A stretch of DNA of 47,085 nucleotides, from positions 1 through 47,085 of the forward strand of contig CAJAII010000028.1 in assembly GCA_903939755.1 (NCBI GenBank), read 5' to 3'. Under the pieces are notes generated by a model that made no database searches, was not told the origin of the DNA, and saw only the letters and a list, made by a program, of their open reading frames with translations. The stretch's first letter is position 1. Every line of letters starts with the position of its first letter. This DNA comes from an uncultured Flavobacteriales bacterium. GTDB taxonomy: Bacteria; Bacteroidota; Bacteroidia; Flavobacteriales_D; Crocinitomicaceae. A program made the translations under genes and the position numbers. This document shows positions 18,246-27,716 of this stretch, piece by piece.

Positions 18246-20111
18246 ATGAAGCTCGAAAACAGAAAATATATTATCATTCTTTTTATATTAATTGTCGGGG
18301 TTCTCTATTCTTCGCGCCTTTTTTATATGCAGGTGATTGATGACACATGGGTGTTAAGGGCGCAAGAAATCGCAGAAAAAAGAAAAGAAATCTTGCCCCC
18401 TAGAGCTATTGTCTTCGATCGGAATGGCCGAAAAATTGTTTCCAATAAAACATACTATAACCTCATGGTTATTGAAGATAATGTCACCTATTTGGACACG
18501 GTAGCCTTCGGTAAACTCATTAATTGGACACCACTTCAGGTTAGAGAAAGATTCAAGGAAATAAAAGAAGGAGAGGGTGTATATTTCAATAAAAGCAGTG
18601 GAAAAAAAACAAGTAATTATCAAACTCAAAGAGCGTATCCATTTTTAAAGGAACTTACATTAGACGAAATAACAACTATAGCATTGCACCTAGATAATTT
18701 TCCTGGTTTTTATGAAGAGGTTACAAGTATGCGTAGTTATCCCTATTCTAACGGAGCCAATATCCTTGGTTATTTAAACGAAGTTTCGAGGGAAGAAGTA
18801 GAGGGCGATCGCTTTTATCGACCAGGTAGTAATATTGGCCGTTCTGGCATCGAGCGGTTTTATGAAAAAGAGCTTCGCGGAAGAAAAGGAATAAAGTATG
18901 TTGTCACCTCAGCGATGAATAATGCTATTGAATCATATGCTAATGGAAAATATGATACAACAGCGAAACAATCACCAGGACTTACACTTAGTATGGACAT
19001 TACTTTGCAGGCTTATGGGGAATTATTAATGCAAAATAAAAAGGGCTGTATTGTTGCTATCGAACCTAAAAGTGGGGAAATCTTAACAATGGTTTCTGCT
19101 CCTTCTTTTGACCCTAATTTATTAGTCGGTCGAAAAAATATAAGTTTAAACTACCCCAAATTAGCAAAGGACATTAACAAACCTCTTTTTCCGAGAGCAA
19201 TTAAAGCAGAATATCCTCCGGGATCGATTTTTAAATTGGTACAGGCCCTAATCGCAATGCAAGAAGGCGTTATTCGTTCAACTTCAGGGTTTCCATGTAA
19301 CAAAAGTGTCGTTGGTTGTCATGATCACCCGAACGCCGCTGGGGTAGCTCAGGCGGTACAATACTCTTGTAATCCCTATTTTTATGCTGTTGTTAAAAAA
19401 ATAATTCAGCAACAAAAAAAACGGAACAATTTTGCAGATGCAGAAATTGGGCTTAATTTATGGCATAAGTACATGAATAGTTTTGGTTTAGGAAATAAAT
19501 TAGAAACAGATATTTCTGGTCAACGGCCGGGACTTATTCCTGATTCTAAGTATTACGATCGAATATATGGACATAATCAATGGGCATTTTCAACCATTCG
19601 TTCTATTTCTATTGGACAGGGGGAAATTAAACTAACCCCCTTACAAATGGCGAATATTGCCGCAATAATTGCGAATAAAGGGTGGTATATCACCCCTCAT
19701 TTTGTGAAATCGATTGGAAAAAAAGGGCCGCGTCCAATCTATTTAAAAAGAAATCAAACAATGGTTGATGCCGTGCATTTTTCTTCTGTTATAGAGGGTA
19801 TGAGGAGGGTGATAAATGAACCTGGAGGGACAGGAAGTGACGCTCGATTGGAAGAGGTTGTTATTTGTGGTAAAACCGGAACGGTACAAAATTCTCAAGG
19901 ACAAGACCATTCTGTTTTTATTGCCTTTGCCCCTATGGACAACCCAAAAATTGCCCTTGCTATATTTGTAGAAAACGCGGGTGCTGGGGGCACCTGGGCC
20001 GCGCCAATTGCTAGTTTAATGATTGAAAAATACTTATTTAATAAGGTTTCTAACAAGGACAAAGAAAAGTTAATTATTGAAACAACTTTGTCAAATATTA
20101 GGCGCCCATGA
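18246..20111 (+). CDS. mrdA: Penicillin-binding protein 2 (elongasome transpeptidase)
   Basis: A 621-residue class B PBP that crosslinks peptidoglycan during lateral growth. A membrane anchor (about 7-24) leads into the pedestal/dimerisation domain with PPRAIVFDRNG and RSGIERFYEKELRG. The transpeptidase domain has Ser327-xx-Lys330 (SIFK), Ser374-Cys-Asn376 (SxN) and Lys542-Thr-Gly (KTG). All catalytic motifs are present. Its end overlaps the rodA start by 4 bp (ATGA), which couples it to its obligate SEDS partner. Confidence 0.96.
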   Translation: MKLENRKYIIILFILIVGVLYSSRLFYMQVIDDTWVLRAQEIAEKRKEILPPRAIVFDRNGRKIVSNKTYYNLMVIEDNVTYLDTVAFGKLINWTPLQVRERFKEIKEGEGVYFNKSSGKKTSNYQTQRAYPFLKELTLDEITTIALHLDNFPGFYEEVTSMRSYPYSNGANILGYLNEVSREEVEGDRFYRPGSNIGRSGIERFYEKELRGRKGIKYVVTSAMNNAIESYANGKYDTTAKQSPGLTLSMDITLQAYGELLMQNKKGCIVAIEPKSGEILTMVSAPSFDPNLLVGRKNISLNYPKLAKDINKPLFPRAIKAEYPPGSIFKLVQALIAMQEGVIRSTSGFPCNKSVVGCHDHPNAAGVAQAVQYSCNPYFYAVVKKIIQQQKKRNNFADAEIGLNLWHKYMNSFGLGNKLETDISGQRPGLIPDSKYYDRIYGHNQWAFSTIRSISIGQGEIKLTPLQMANIAAIIANKGWYITPHFVKSIGKKGPRPIYLKRNQTMVDAVHFSSVIEGMRRVINEPGGTGSDARLEEVVICGKTGTVQNSQGQDHSVFIAFAPMDNPKIALAIFVENAGAGGTWAAPIASLMIEKYLFNKVSNKDKEKLIIETTLSNIRRP

Positions 20112-21502
20112 GAAAAAATGATTCCCTAATTACTAATTTAGATTGGCCATTATTTATTTCGTTTATTACCTTAATTATATTCGGTATGGCAACCATATAT
20201 TCGGTTGCTTTTAATGAAGATCATCCTGCCATTTTTGCGTTTAGTGAAAAGTATGGGAAACAACTTTTGTGGCTCGGAATATCCTTCTTTGTGGGGCTAC
20301 TCATTTTTTTAATTGATGCTGATATTTACAGAAAAATTGCTGTTCCTGTTTATGTTATTACGCTATTTCTCCTTGTTATTGTATTATTTATGCCTCCAAT
20401 CAATGGGGCAAGGGCGTGGCTTGGTGTTGGTTCAATGGGCGTTCAGCCTGCTGAATTTGCGAAGATTGCTACTGCACTCCTGTTAGCTAAATATATAAGC
20501 GAACTTGTGGTTAAATTACAAACAACCAAAACTGTTCTTTTGGCTTGTTTAATCTTTTTTATTCCATCTGTACTAGTAGCTTTACAACCCGATGCAGGAA
20601 CTTTGGTTGTTTTTAGTTCTTTTCTTTTCGTTATGTACCGGGAAGGATTAACATTTGATCCTATTATTTTAGGGGTTTTAAATTCCATCCCCGGCATGAA
20701 ATTTAAATCAACCTGGTTGGGCAGTCACTTTATTCCGGTACTTTTTTGTTTTTTGTTTCTTTGTATATTAACATTGGTTCTCAGTAATACTAATTTCCAA
20801 TTATGGTTCTTTCCTAACCAATCTTTTAAAGGTTCTACAGGGATAATAATGACACTATTTGTTCTTGCGCTTTTAGCCCTACTATTTATTCGACAATTCA
20901 GTGCCAAAAGAGATCGTTCTAGGATTATTTTGGTAATTGCTTTGGGCTTTATTATTACATCGGGAATTACACTCTTTGTGGATACTGCCTTTTCTAGTTT
21001 GGCAAGGCACCAAAGGGATCGAATAGAACTTGTGTTGGGACTCAAGGAGGATCCGGACGGAAGGGATTATAATCGCAATAGGGCCATGGCGGCGGTAGGG
21101 TCTGGCGGGGCGTTTGGGAAGGGGTACAAAGAAGCGTCTGTTTCCAGTTTAAAAAGTAACCATGTTCCAGAAAGTGAAACCGATTTTATCTTTTGTCCCT
21201 TTGCAGAAGAGTGGGGGTTTTTGGGAAGCTTTATTCTTGTTTTTATCTATCTCTTTATGCTGATGAGAATTATATATATTGCAGAACGCCAGCGCCTAGC
21301 ATTTAATAGGATTTATGCCTACTGTGTAGGCATGATTTTGTTTTATCATTTTGCCATTAATATCGGAATGAATATCGGCTTTGCGCCAGTTATTGGAATT
21401 CCTCTTCCGTTTTTTAGCTACGGGGGCTCCTCGATTTTATCTTTTTGTATTATGATTTTCATTTTACTCAAATTAGATAGTCAAAGAAAAGATATGTTGT
21501 AA
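20108..21502 (+). CDS. rodA: SEDS peptidoglycan glycosyltransferase RodA
   Basis: A 464-residue polytopic membrane protein of the SEDS family that polymerises glycan strands from lipid II together with PBP2. Conserved parts seen are NGARAWLGVGSMGVQPAEFAK, ALQPDAGT, an RHQRDRIELVLG-DP segment and VPESETDFIFCPFAEEWGFLG, with the catalytic Asp of the family in the large periplasmic loop region. It is longer than E. coli RodA (370) because of extra residues between about 190 and 310, including added hydrophobic segments, which is common in Bacteroidota. It overlaps mrdA by 4 bp. Confidence 0.96.
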   Translation: MRKNDSLITNLDWPLFISFITLIIFGMATIYSVAFNEDHPAIFAFSEKYGKQLLWLGISFFVGLLIFLIDADIYRKIAVPVYVITLFLLVIVLFMPPINGARAWLGVGSMGVQPAEFAKIATALLLAKYISELVVKLQTTKTVLLACLIFFIPSVLVALQPDAGTLVVFSSFLFVMYREGLTFDPIILGVLNSIPGMKFKSTWLGSHFIPVLFCFLFLCILTLVLSNTNFQLWFFPNQSFKGSTGIIMTLFVLALLALLFIRQFSAKRDRSRIILVIALGFIITSGITLFVDTAFSSLARHQRDRIELVLGLKEDPDGRDYNRNRAMAAVGSGGAFGKGYKEASVSSLKSNHVPESETDFIFCPFAEEWGFLGSFILVFIYLFMLMRIIYIAERQRLAFNRIYAYCVGMILFYHFAINIGMNIGFAPVIGIPLPFFSYGGSSILSFCIMIFILLKLDSQRKDML

Positions 21503-21526
21503 ATGATTATTCATTAATTTTAAGGC

Positions 21527-24013
21527 ATGAAAAATACTCCGTTAACTCTTTCAGATAGTAAAAAGAGGAAGATGACCTTAATTTTTTGGGGGGTGGGGCT
21601 TTTTCCCTTTCTGTTTATTGCTTCCCTTTTGCTTTTTCAATCGGAAGGCGATTTGCCGCCAATTTCTATGCTAGATAACCCACCTGAGTTACAAGCCTCT
21701 TTGATTTTCGGGCAAGAAGGCGATACATTAGGTCGCTATTGGCAAATTAATCGAACAAGTGCTAACTATAAAGATATTTCTCCTTATGTCTTTGATGCTT
21801 TAATTGCTACTGAAGATGAGCGCTTCATGAAACACTCTGGTGTAGACTTTCGATCTCTTGCGAGGTCTCTTTCCTCCTTGGGAAGGTCGGGTGGTGCGTC
21901 AACTATTCCACAACAGTTAGCAAAGTTATTATTTACATTGCAGCAGAGACAACGAGACGAGATAGCAAGGGCAAATGGAGAAGAAAGCACAAGGGTTTTT
22001 GATGGTGTTTTTGGAAAGTTAAGTCGCTTAGGCGAAAAAGCCCGAGAAAATATTATTGCCACGCGCCTTGAATCAATCTACACAAAAGAGGAAATAATAA
22101 CAATGTACCTTAATCAATTTGATTTTTTATACAATGCGGTTGGAATCGAAAATGCGGCGAAAGTTTACTTTAATAAAACCCCTAAAGATTTATCAAAGAA
22201 TGAAGCCGCTATGCTTGTGGGCATGTGTAAAAACCCAAGTCTTTTTAATCCATACAAGTATAAAGTTACGAACTACCGAAGAAAAATTGCTGCTGATTTA
22301 GAGTTGGAGCCAAGCGCAGTTTCTTTGAGCCAAATTCTTGAGGCCAGAGCGAAGGATTCCACTAGGGCTTTGTTAAGGCGTAATCAGGTATTATTTCAAT
22401 GGTTAAAAAACAGCACAAATGATAACGGAGCCATCATTAATAAACTAAGTAAAGCTGAATTTGACTCTTTGTCTTTACTGCCTCTAGATGTTAATTATCA
22501 AGTGGTTGACCATAAAAATGGGGCGGGAGCATATTTTAAAGAGTCACTTAGAAAGGAATTAACATCCCTTCTTCTGGAAAAAGAAGATGGCGTGCTAAAA
22601 ATTGCAAGGGAAGATGGGCGGCCATATGATATCTATAGTGATGGCCTGAAAATTTATACTACTATAAATTCTAAACTACAAAAATACGCGGAAAATGCCG
22701 TTGAGGAACATGTAAAAAAAACACTGCAGCCTGCATTTAATCAAAATAATAGAGGGTTAAAAAATTACCCTTTTTCCAATGATATCAACCAAACAATGGT
22801 CAATCAAATAATGAGTAACGCAAGGAAATCAACCGACCGATACAAAAATTTGGTGGCCGCTGGATACAGTGAAAGTGACATAGCGCGTATATTTAATCAA
22901 AAGGTGGCTATGAGTGTGTTTTCTTGGAAAGGAAAGTGCGACACCATCATGTCACCAAACGATTCAATAAGGTATTACAAAGCATTCTTGCATGCTGGTA
23001 TGGTTTCTATTGAGCCTGGGACAGGATTTGTTCGGGCTTGGGTTGGAGGAATTAACTTTTCCCACTTTGCTTATGACCATGTCCGGCTCGGAAAAAGACA
23101 AGTCGGTTCTACGATAAAACCCTTTGTTTATGCTGCGGCACTTTCTATGAATGTGGTAAACCCCTGCACTACATTTGGAGCAGAAGAGTATTGTTTAAAC
23201 CTAGTCGATAATAACAATAGGATCGTTGGAAAATATTGTCCGGAAGGAACCCCCGCTGCAACAATGCGCGATGGACTGGCTCTTTCTTCGAATCCCACAA
23301 CGGTTGCTGTAATGTCTCGAATGGGTGCTTTTAATCCGAGCAAAAAAATTGGGGGGCCATATCAAATTGCTAAACTGCTAAAAAGTGCAGGAATAGAACT
23401 CAAAAAAAATGACATTGTACCGTCAATGTGTTTAGGAAGCATGGACTTATCACTCTACGAACTTGTTGCCGCGCAGTGTATTTTTCCCAATAATGGCGTT
23501 TATGTTAAACCCACAATTATTGCTCGAATTGAGGACCGAAATGGCAAGGTTATTTATGAGGCAACAGAAGAAAAAAATCAAGCGCTCAATTCCACTGTGG
23601 CATATGAAATTTTAAAGATGATGAAGGGCGTTATTGAAAGAGGTACAGGTGCTAGTTTAAGAAGTGGAAAATACGGAACAATTGCTCCAACAGCTGGAAA
23701 AACAGGAACTACTCAAAATAATTCTGATGGATGGTTTATTGGCATTACACCAGATTTAGTTACTGGTATTTGGGTTGGTGCAGAGGATCGATCGGTTCGA
23801 TTTAAATCCATGAATTATGGACAAGGAGCTAGAATGGCGTTGCCAATTTATGGTTTATACATGAAACAAGTTTATAAAGACGCACACATTGGATTGTCTA
23901 CATTAGATTTTGCAGAGCCACCAGACTATGACCCCAAAAAATACGAATGTAAAGACGTTCTAATTGATCAGGTAATCGATGAGGGTGACGTACCTTTTGA
24001 TAACGATTTTTAA
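21527..24013 (+). CDS. Class A penicillin-binding protein (PBP1A-type)
   Basis: An 828-residue bifunctional wall enzyme. A membrane anchor (about 17-37) is followed by a GT51 glycosyltransferase domain with catalytic Glu96 in ATEDERF, GGASTIPQQLAK and YLNQFDFLYNAVGIENAAKVYF. The transpeptidase domain has Ser528-xx-Lys531 (STIK), Ser587-Ser-Asn589 and Lys725-Thr-Gly. A short acidic C-terminus ends the protein. It directly follows rodA (24 bp), so the cluster encodes both the SEDS/PBP2 machine and an aPBP. The scoA gene follows after only 3 bp, so transcription probably runs on into metabolic genes. Confidence 0.94.
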   Translation: MKNTPLTLSDSKKRKMTLIFWGVGLFPFLFIASLLLFQSEGDLPPISMLDNPPELQASLIFGQEGDTLGRYWQINRTSANYKDISPYVFDALIATEDERFMKHSGVDFRSLARSLSSLGRSGGASTIPQQLAKLLFTLQQRQRDEIARANGEESTRVFDGVFGKLSRLGEKARENIIATRLESIYTKEEIITMYLNQFDFLYNAVGIENAAKVYFNKTPKDLSKNEAAMLVGMCKNPSLFNPYKYKVTNYRRKIAADLELEPSAVSLSQILEARAKDSTRALLRRNQVLFQWLKNSTNDNGAIINKLSKAEFDSLSLLPLDVNYQVVDHKNGAGAYFKESLRKELTSLLLEKEDGVLKIAREDGRPYDIYSDGLKIYTTINSKLQKYAENAVEEHVKKTLQPAFNQNNRGLKNYPFSNDINQTMVNQIMSNARKSTDRYKNLVAAGYSESDIARIFNQKVAMSVFSWKGKCDTIMSPNDSIRYYKAFLHAGMVSIEPGTGFVRAWVGGINFSHFAYDHVRLGKRQVGSTIKPFVYAAALSMNVVNPCTTFGAEEYCLNLVDNNNRIVGKYCPEGTPAATMRDGLALSSNPTTVAVMSRMGAFNPSKKIGGPYQIAKLLKSAGIELKKNDIVPSMCLGSMDLSLYELVAAQCIFPNNGVYVKPTIIARIEDRNGKVIYEATEEKNQALNSTVAYEILKMMKGVIERGTGASLRSGKYGTIAPTAGKTGTTQNNSDGWFIGITPDLVTGIWVGAEDRSVRFKSMNYGQGARMALPIYGLYMKQVYKDAHIGLSTLDFAEPPDYDPKKYECKDVLIDQVIDEGDVPFDNDF

Positions 24014-24016
24014 AAA

Positions 24017-24715
24017 ATGGATAAAGTAGTAGCTAATGTAAGTGTCGCGCTTGATGGAATTGAAGATGGCATGACCCTCATGCTTGGAGGGTTTGGTTTA
24101 TGTGGCATTCCTGAAAATTCAATCCTAGAGCTGGTAAAAAAAGGAAAGAAAAACCTTACCTGTATTTCTAATAATGCTGGGGTAGATGGTTTTGGACTTG
24201 GTTTGTTATTAGAATCAAAACAAATCAAAAAAATGATTAGCTCTTATGTGGGAGAAAATGATGAGTTCGAAAGACAAATGCTTTCCGGAGAATTAGAGGT
24301 TGATCTTATTCCGCAAGGTAGTCTAGCAGAAAGGTGCCGTGCTGGCGGTGCAGGAATTCCCGCTTTTTATACCCCCGCTGGATTTGGAACGGAGGTCGCT
24401 GAGGGAAAAGAAATGCGGACTTACAATGGGAAACCTCATATTCTTGAAACAGCATTAACAGCGGATTTTGCCATTGTTAAGGCTTGGAAAGGAGATACAG
24501 CGGGGAACTTAATCTATAAGGCTTCCGCTAGAAATTTTAACCCTTTGATGGCGATGGCTGGAAAAATAACTATTGCAGAAGTAGAAGAATTGGTGCCCGC
24601 TGGGACACTTGACCCAAATCAAATTCATACTCCTGGTATATTCGTTCAGCGAATTTTTCAAGGAAAGGCATTCGAAAAAAGAATTGAGCAGAGAACGGTA
24701 AGAAAAAAAGATTAA
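24017..24715 (+). CDS. scoA: 3-oxoacid CoA-transferase subunit A
   Basis: A 232-residue alpha subunit of a class I CoA-transferase, probably succinyl-CoA:3-oxoacid (acetoacetate) CoA-transferase. The CoA-binding signature [13 protein letters not shown] lies at residues 24-36, followed by TCISNNAG and the [18 protein letters not shown] block typical of ScoA/AtoD. It abuts scoB with no gap (TAAATG), so the two subunits are co-translated. The pair activates acetoacetate for use as carbon source or in branched-chain amino acid breakdown. The acyl donor cannot be fixed from sequence alone. Confidence 0.93.
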   Translation: MDKVVANVSVALDGIEDGMTLMLGGFGLCGIPENSILELVKKGKKNLTCISNNAGVDGFGLGLLLESKQIKKMISSYVGENDEFERQMLSGELEVDLIPQGSLAERCRAGGAGIPAFYTPAGFGTEVAEGKEMRTYNGKPHILETALTADFAIVKAWKGDTAGNLIYKASARNFNPLMAMAGKITIAEVEELVPAGTLDPNQIHTPGIFVQRIFQGKAFEKRIEQRTVRKKD

Positions 24716-25372
24716 ATGGCACTTGATAAAATAGGTATCGCGAAAAGAATTGCGCAAGAATTACGTAACGGGTGGTATGTTAATCTTGGCATTGGAATTC
24801 CCACATTGGTCGCAAATTATATTCCAGAAGGGATTGAAGTGGAATTTCAATCGGAAAATGGCGTACTTGGAATGGGGCCCTTTCCTTTTGAAGGGGAAGA
24901 AGATGCTGATCTAATTAATGCAGGGAAACAAACGATAACTACGCTACCGGGGGCTTCCTTTTTTGATTCCGCAGAGTCCTTTGCAATGATTCGTGGACAA
25001 CATGTTCAACTGACCGTATTAGGAGCAATGGAGGTTTCCCAAAATGGTGATATTGCCAATTGGAAAATTCCGGGCAAAATGGTGAAGGGAATGGGTGGCG
25101 CAATGGACCTTGTTGCATCAGCGGATAATATTATTGTAGCTATGATGCACAGTAATAAGGCCGGCGAATCTAAATTATTAATAAACTGTACACTTCCATT
25201 AACAGGGGTTGGATGTGTAAAAAAAGTCGTTACTGAATTAGCCGTTCTGGAAATCATTGATGGCGCTTTTCACCTAATTGAACGCGCTCCTGGCGTATCC
25301 GTTGAGGAAATTGTGAGCAAAACAGAAGGGCTGTTAATTGTGCCGGAATTTGTGCCGGAAATGCAACTCTAA
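24716..25372 (+). CDS. scoB: 3-oxoacid CoA-transferase subunit B
   Basis: A 218-residue beta subunit. The catalytic Glu47 lies in QSENGVLGMGPFP, the motif in which the glutamyl-CoA thioester forms. NLGIGIPTLVANY and ANWKIPGKMVKGMGGAMDLV are also diagnostic. It follows scoA directly. The next gene starts within 6 bp at a TTG. Confidence 0.94.
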   Translation: MALDKIGIAKRIAQELRNGWYVNLGIGIPTLVANYIPEGIEVEFQSENGVLGMGPFPFEGEEDADLINAGKQTITTLPGASFFDSAESFAMIRGQHVQLTVLGAMEVSQNGDIANWKIPGKMVKGMGGAMDLVASADNIIVAMMHSNKAGESKLLINCTLPLTGVGCVKKVVTELAVLEIIDGAFHLIERAPGVSVEEIVSKTEGLLIVPEFVPEMQL

Positions 25373-25377
25373 GCCGC

Positions 25378-26184
25378 TTGTTAATCAAAGAAAAATATTT
25401 AACTGCCATTCATGCCGCGATAGAGGCTTCTAAAGAAATAATGCGCATTTACAATGGGGTAATTGACCTTGATTATAAAGAAGACGGTTCTCCACTAACC
25501 AATGCAGACTTAGCTTCTTCAAAAATTATTAACGATTATTTGTCTCCTCTAGGATTTCCCATTACAAGCGAAGAAATAATTCATACAAAATACAAGGAAA
25601 GGTCGGACTGGGAAAGTTGTTGGTGTGTAGACCCTCTTGATGGAACAAAAGAATTTGTAAGTAGAAATGGGGAATTTGCTGTCAACATCGCATATATTGA
25701 AGGAGAATATCCTGTTTTTGGACTTATTGCCTCACCAGTATATGAAGAAATACTATTTGGAGGAAAAGAAATGGGGGTTTTTGCCTGCTCTTTTAGGGAT
25801 GTCAACGAACCCTCAAAATGGAAACATATACCTGAGGTAGAGGGTGTTAATCATCCCTTAATCATTATTGGGTCAAGAAGCCACCCTTCTGAATTAGGGA
25901 AAAAATACTATGAAGAGATGTTGCTGATATCAAGAGATGTTGAGTATCTTTCGAAGGGTTCGTCCTTAAAGTTTTTTGATCTTGCTAATGGAAAAGCAGA
26001 TGTTTACCCTCGGTTTGCCCCAACAATGGAATGGGATATTGCTGCCGGCCAAGCGATTTTAGAGGCTTTGGGAGGCGAGGTAAACCACGCCATAGAAGGA
26101 ACACGATTGCGATATAACAAAGAAGACCTGACCAATCCTTTTTTTATAGCTAAAACAAAGGGATTTATTGCTAATTATCCATGA
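25378..26184 (+). CDS. cysQ: 3'(2'),5'-bisphosphate nucleotidase, CysQ type
   Basis: A 268-residue enzyme of the inositol monophosphatase superfamily that probably hydrolyses PAP to AMP and recycles it after sulfate activation. Metal-binding motifs seen are EE at 65-66, DPLDGTKEF at 85-93 and EWDIAAGQAILEALGG near the end. GSPLTNADLASSKII is the CysQ-type N-terminal block. The likely start is TTG at 25378, because the nearest in-frame ATG (codon 22) would remove part of the first helix of the domain. It overlaps the next gene by 4 bp (ATGA). Confidence 0.88.
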   Translation: MLIKEKYLTAIHAAIEASKEIMRIYNGVIDLDYKEDGSPLTNADLASSKIINDYLSPLGFPITSEEIIHTKYKERSDWESCWCVDPLDGTKEFVSRNGEFAVNIAYIEGEYPVFGLIASPVYEEILFGGKEMGVFACSFRDVNEPSKWKHIPEVEGVNHPLIIIGSRSHPSELGKKYYEEMLLISRDVEYLSKGSSLKFFDLANGKADVYPRFAPTMEWDIAAGQAILEALGGEVNHAIEGTRLRYNKEDLTNPFFIAKTKGFIANYP

Positions 26185-27716
26185 ATAATAAACTTGTCTT
26201 ATTATTTATTTTAATTTGCCATTGTGCTACTGGGCAGAGTCAATTGGAGCCAATTGGAACTTATTTTAAAGACCAACTTTATAAAACAAATACAAGCGCA
26301 TCATTTCTCCCAATAAGCAAGAACCAAGAAAAATGGACGTGCCTATTTGGGGTTAGAAAAAACGATACTTTACTTCCCTCTAAAATGAAACGATTTAGAG
26401 ACGAGCATCTCATTAAGGTAAGTGGAGAAGATTTTAAACTGGAAATTTCGCCGCTTTTCAACTTTTCTTTGGGAAATGATTTACTAGATTCAAGCAATCA
26501 ATTTTTATATCAAAATAGCCGTGGAATTATAATTTTAGGTGATATCACCCCTCGGTTTTCATTTTCGACCTCTTTCTATGAAAACCAAGCACGATTTAGT
26601 TCGTACGAAAGTTCCTACATGAGTGGACATGGCGAAATTTATCCCACAGTCAATAATCAATACAACGTCCAAAACGCGGTTGTACCTGGCGCAGCAAGGA
26701 CAAAACCATTTAAAAATGGCGGCTTTGATTATGGCTACGCTATTGGTAATCTTGTATTTCGAGCAACAAATAAAATTACATTTATCGCAGGGAATAATCA
26801 ACAATTTATTGGCGCTGGATACCGATCTCTATTGCTTTCTGACAATTCCATTGGCTCACCATACGTCCGAGTTGACTATCAGTTTTTTCCACGTTGGACG
26901 TTCAATTACTTGAGAAGTCGCTTATTAAATTTAGTGCGTAAACCGAACTATACGACCGTAGAAGGATATTACCAACCTAAAGGGCTTGCTGTAAATTACG
27001 TTAGTTTTGCAGCGACTAACCGCTTGACAATTAGTTTGTTTGATGGCGCCATTTGGGCAAAGGGAGATTCCGTTAAAACAAGTGCCTTAAACCCTTTGTA
27101 TTACAGCCCAATCCCCTTTTTAGGACATCTTGTATCAGATAGTACCGCGTATGCCATTTCAGGGTTGAATTTCAACTGGGTGATTAATTCCAACATCCGG
27201 CTTTATGGCCAAGTGGCATTTGCACGTTGGAAGAAAATGGAGACTGCTTTTCAACTAGGTTGCCGATCCTATGAATTCGTTGGATTGGAATCCCTTTTCA
27301 TGCAGTTGGAATACAACCAAGTGTCAAGCCACATGTATCAAGCGCCTGCACAATTTCTTTCTTATTCACAGTATAATTTACCCTTAGCACATACCAAAGG
27401 AAATGGGTTTAGAGAAATCGTATTCCGTTTAAATTGGAGGTGGAAATCATTTGCTGTGGAAGGAAAATCAATTGTATATCAATTGATCGATCATCAAAAA
27501 AACGCCCTCTTGCCAATAACCAAGTATAGCGATAATGAGAATAATTGGCTTGCCCTTGAGCAAGTGGAACTCTCTTATCAAATTAATAAAAAACTTAATC
27601 TAAGTGTCTTTTCTAATTTAACATACCGATTTAATTCACCTTCTATTGATCAAAAAAATCTTCTCCTATATTTTGGTATACGAACAAGTTTAATGAACCA
27701 TTACAATGATTATTAA
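26181..27716 (+). CDS. Outer-membrane beta-barrel-like protein, possibly RemB-related
   Basis: A 511-residue protein with an N-terminal signal peptide (residues 1-18, ending near CATGQSQ) and alternating hydrophobic/polar strands with many aromatic residues throughout, as in outer-membrane barrels. The segment FIGAGYRSLLLSDNS resembles a motif I associate with RemB/Wzi-like outer-membrane proteins of gliding Flavobacteriia; that link is from memory and not certain. The downstream gene shares the same segment and the same order of strand patterns, so the two are paralogs. They overlap by 11 bp. Its function is unknown; an exopolysaccharide or surface-adhesion role is inference. Confidence 0.65.
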   Translation: MNNKLVLLFILICHCATGQSQLEPIGTYFKDQLYKTNTSASFLPISKNQEKWTCLFGVRKNDTLLPSKMKRFRDEHLIKVSGEDFKLEISPLFNFSLGNDLLDSSNQFLYQNSRGIIILGDITPRFSFSTSFYENQARFSSYESSYMSGHGEIYPTVNNQYNVQNAVVPGAARTKPFKNGGFDYGYAIGNLVFRATNKITFIAGNNQQFIGAGYRSLLLSDNSIGSPYVRVDYQFFPRWTFNYLRSRLLNLVRKPNYTTVEGYYQPKGLAVNYVSFAATNRLTISLFDGAIWAKGDSVKTSALNPLYYSPIPFLGHLVSDSTAYAISGLNFNWVINSNIRLYGQVAFARWKKMETAFQLGCRSYEFVGLESLFMQLEYNQVSSHMYQAPAQFLSYSQYNLPLAHTKGNGFREIVFRLNWRWKSFAVEGKSIVYQLIDHQKNALLPITKYSDNENNWLALEQVELSYQINKKLNLSVFSNLTYRFNSPSIDQKNLLLYFGIRTSLMNHYNDY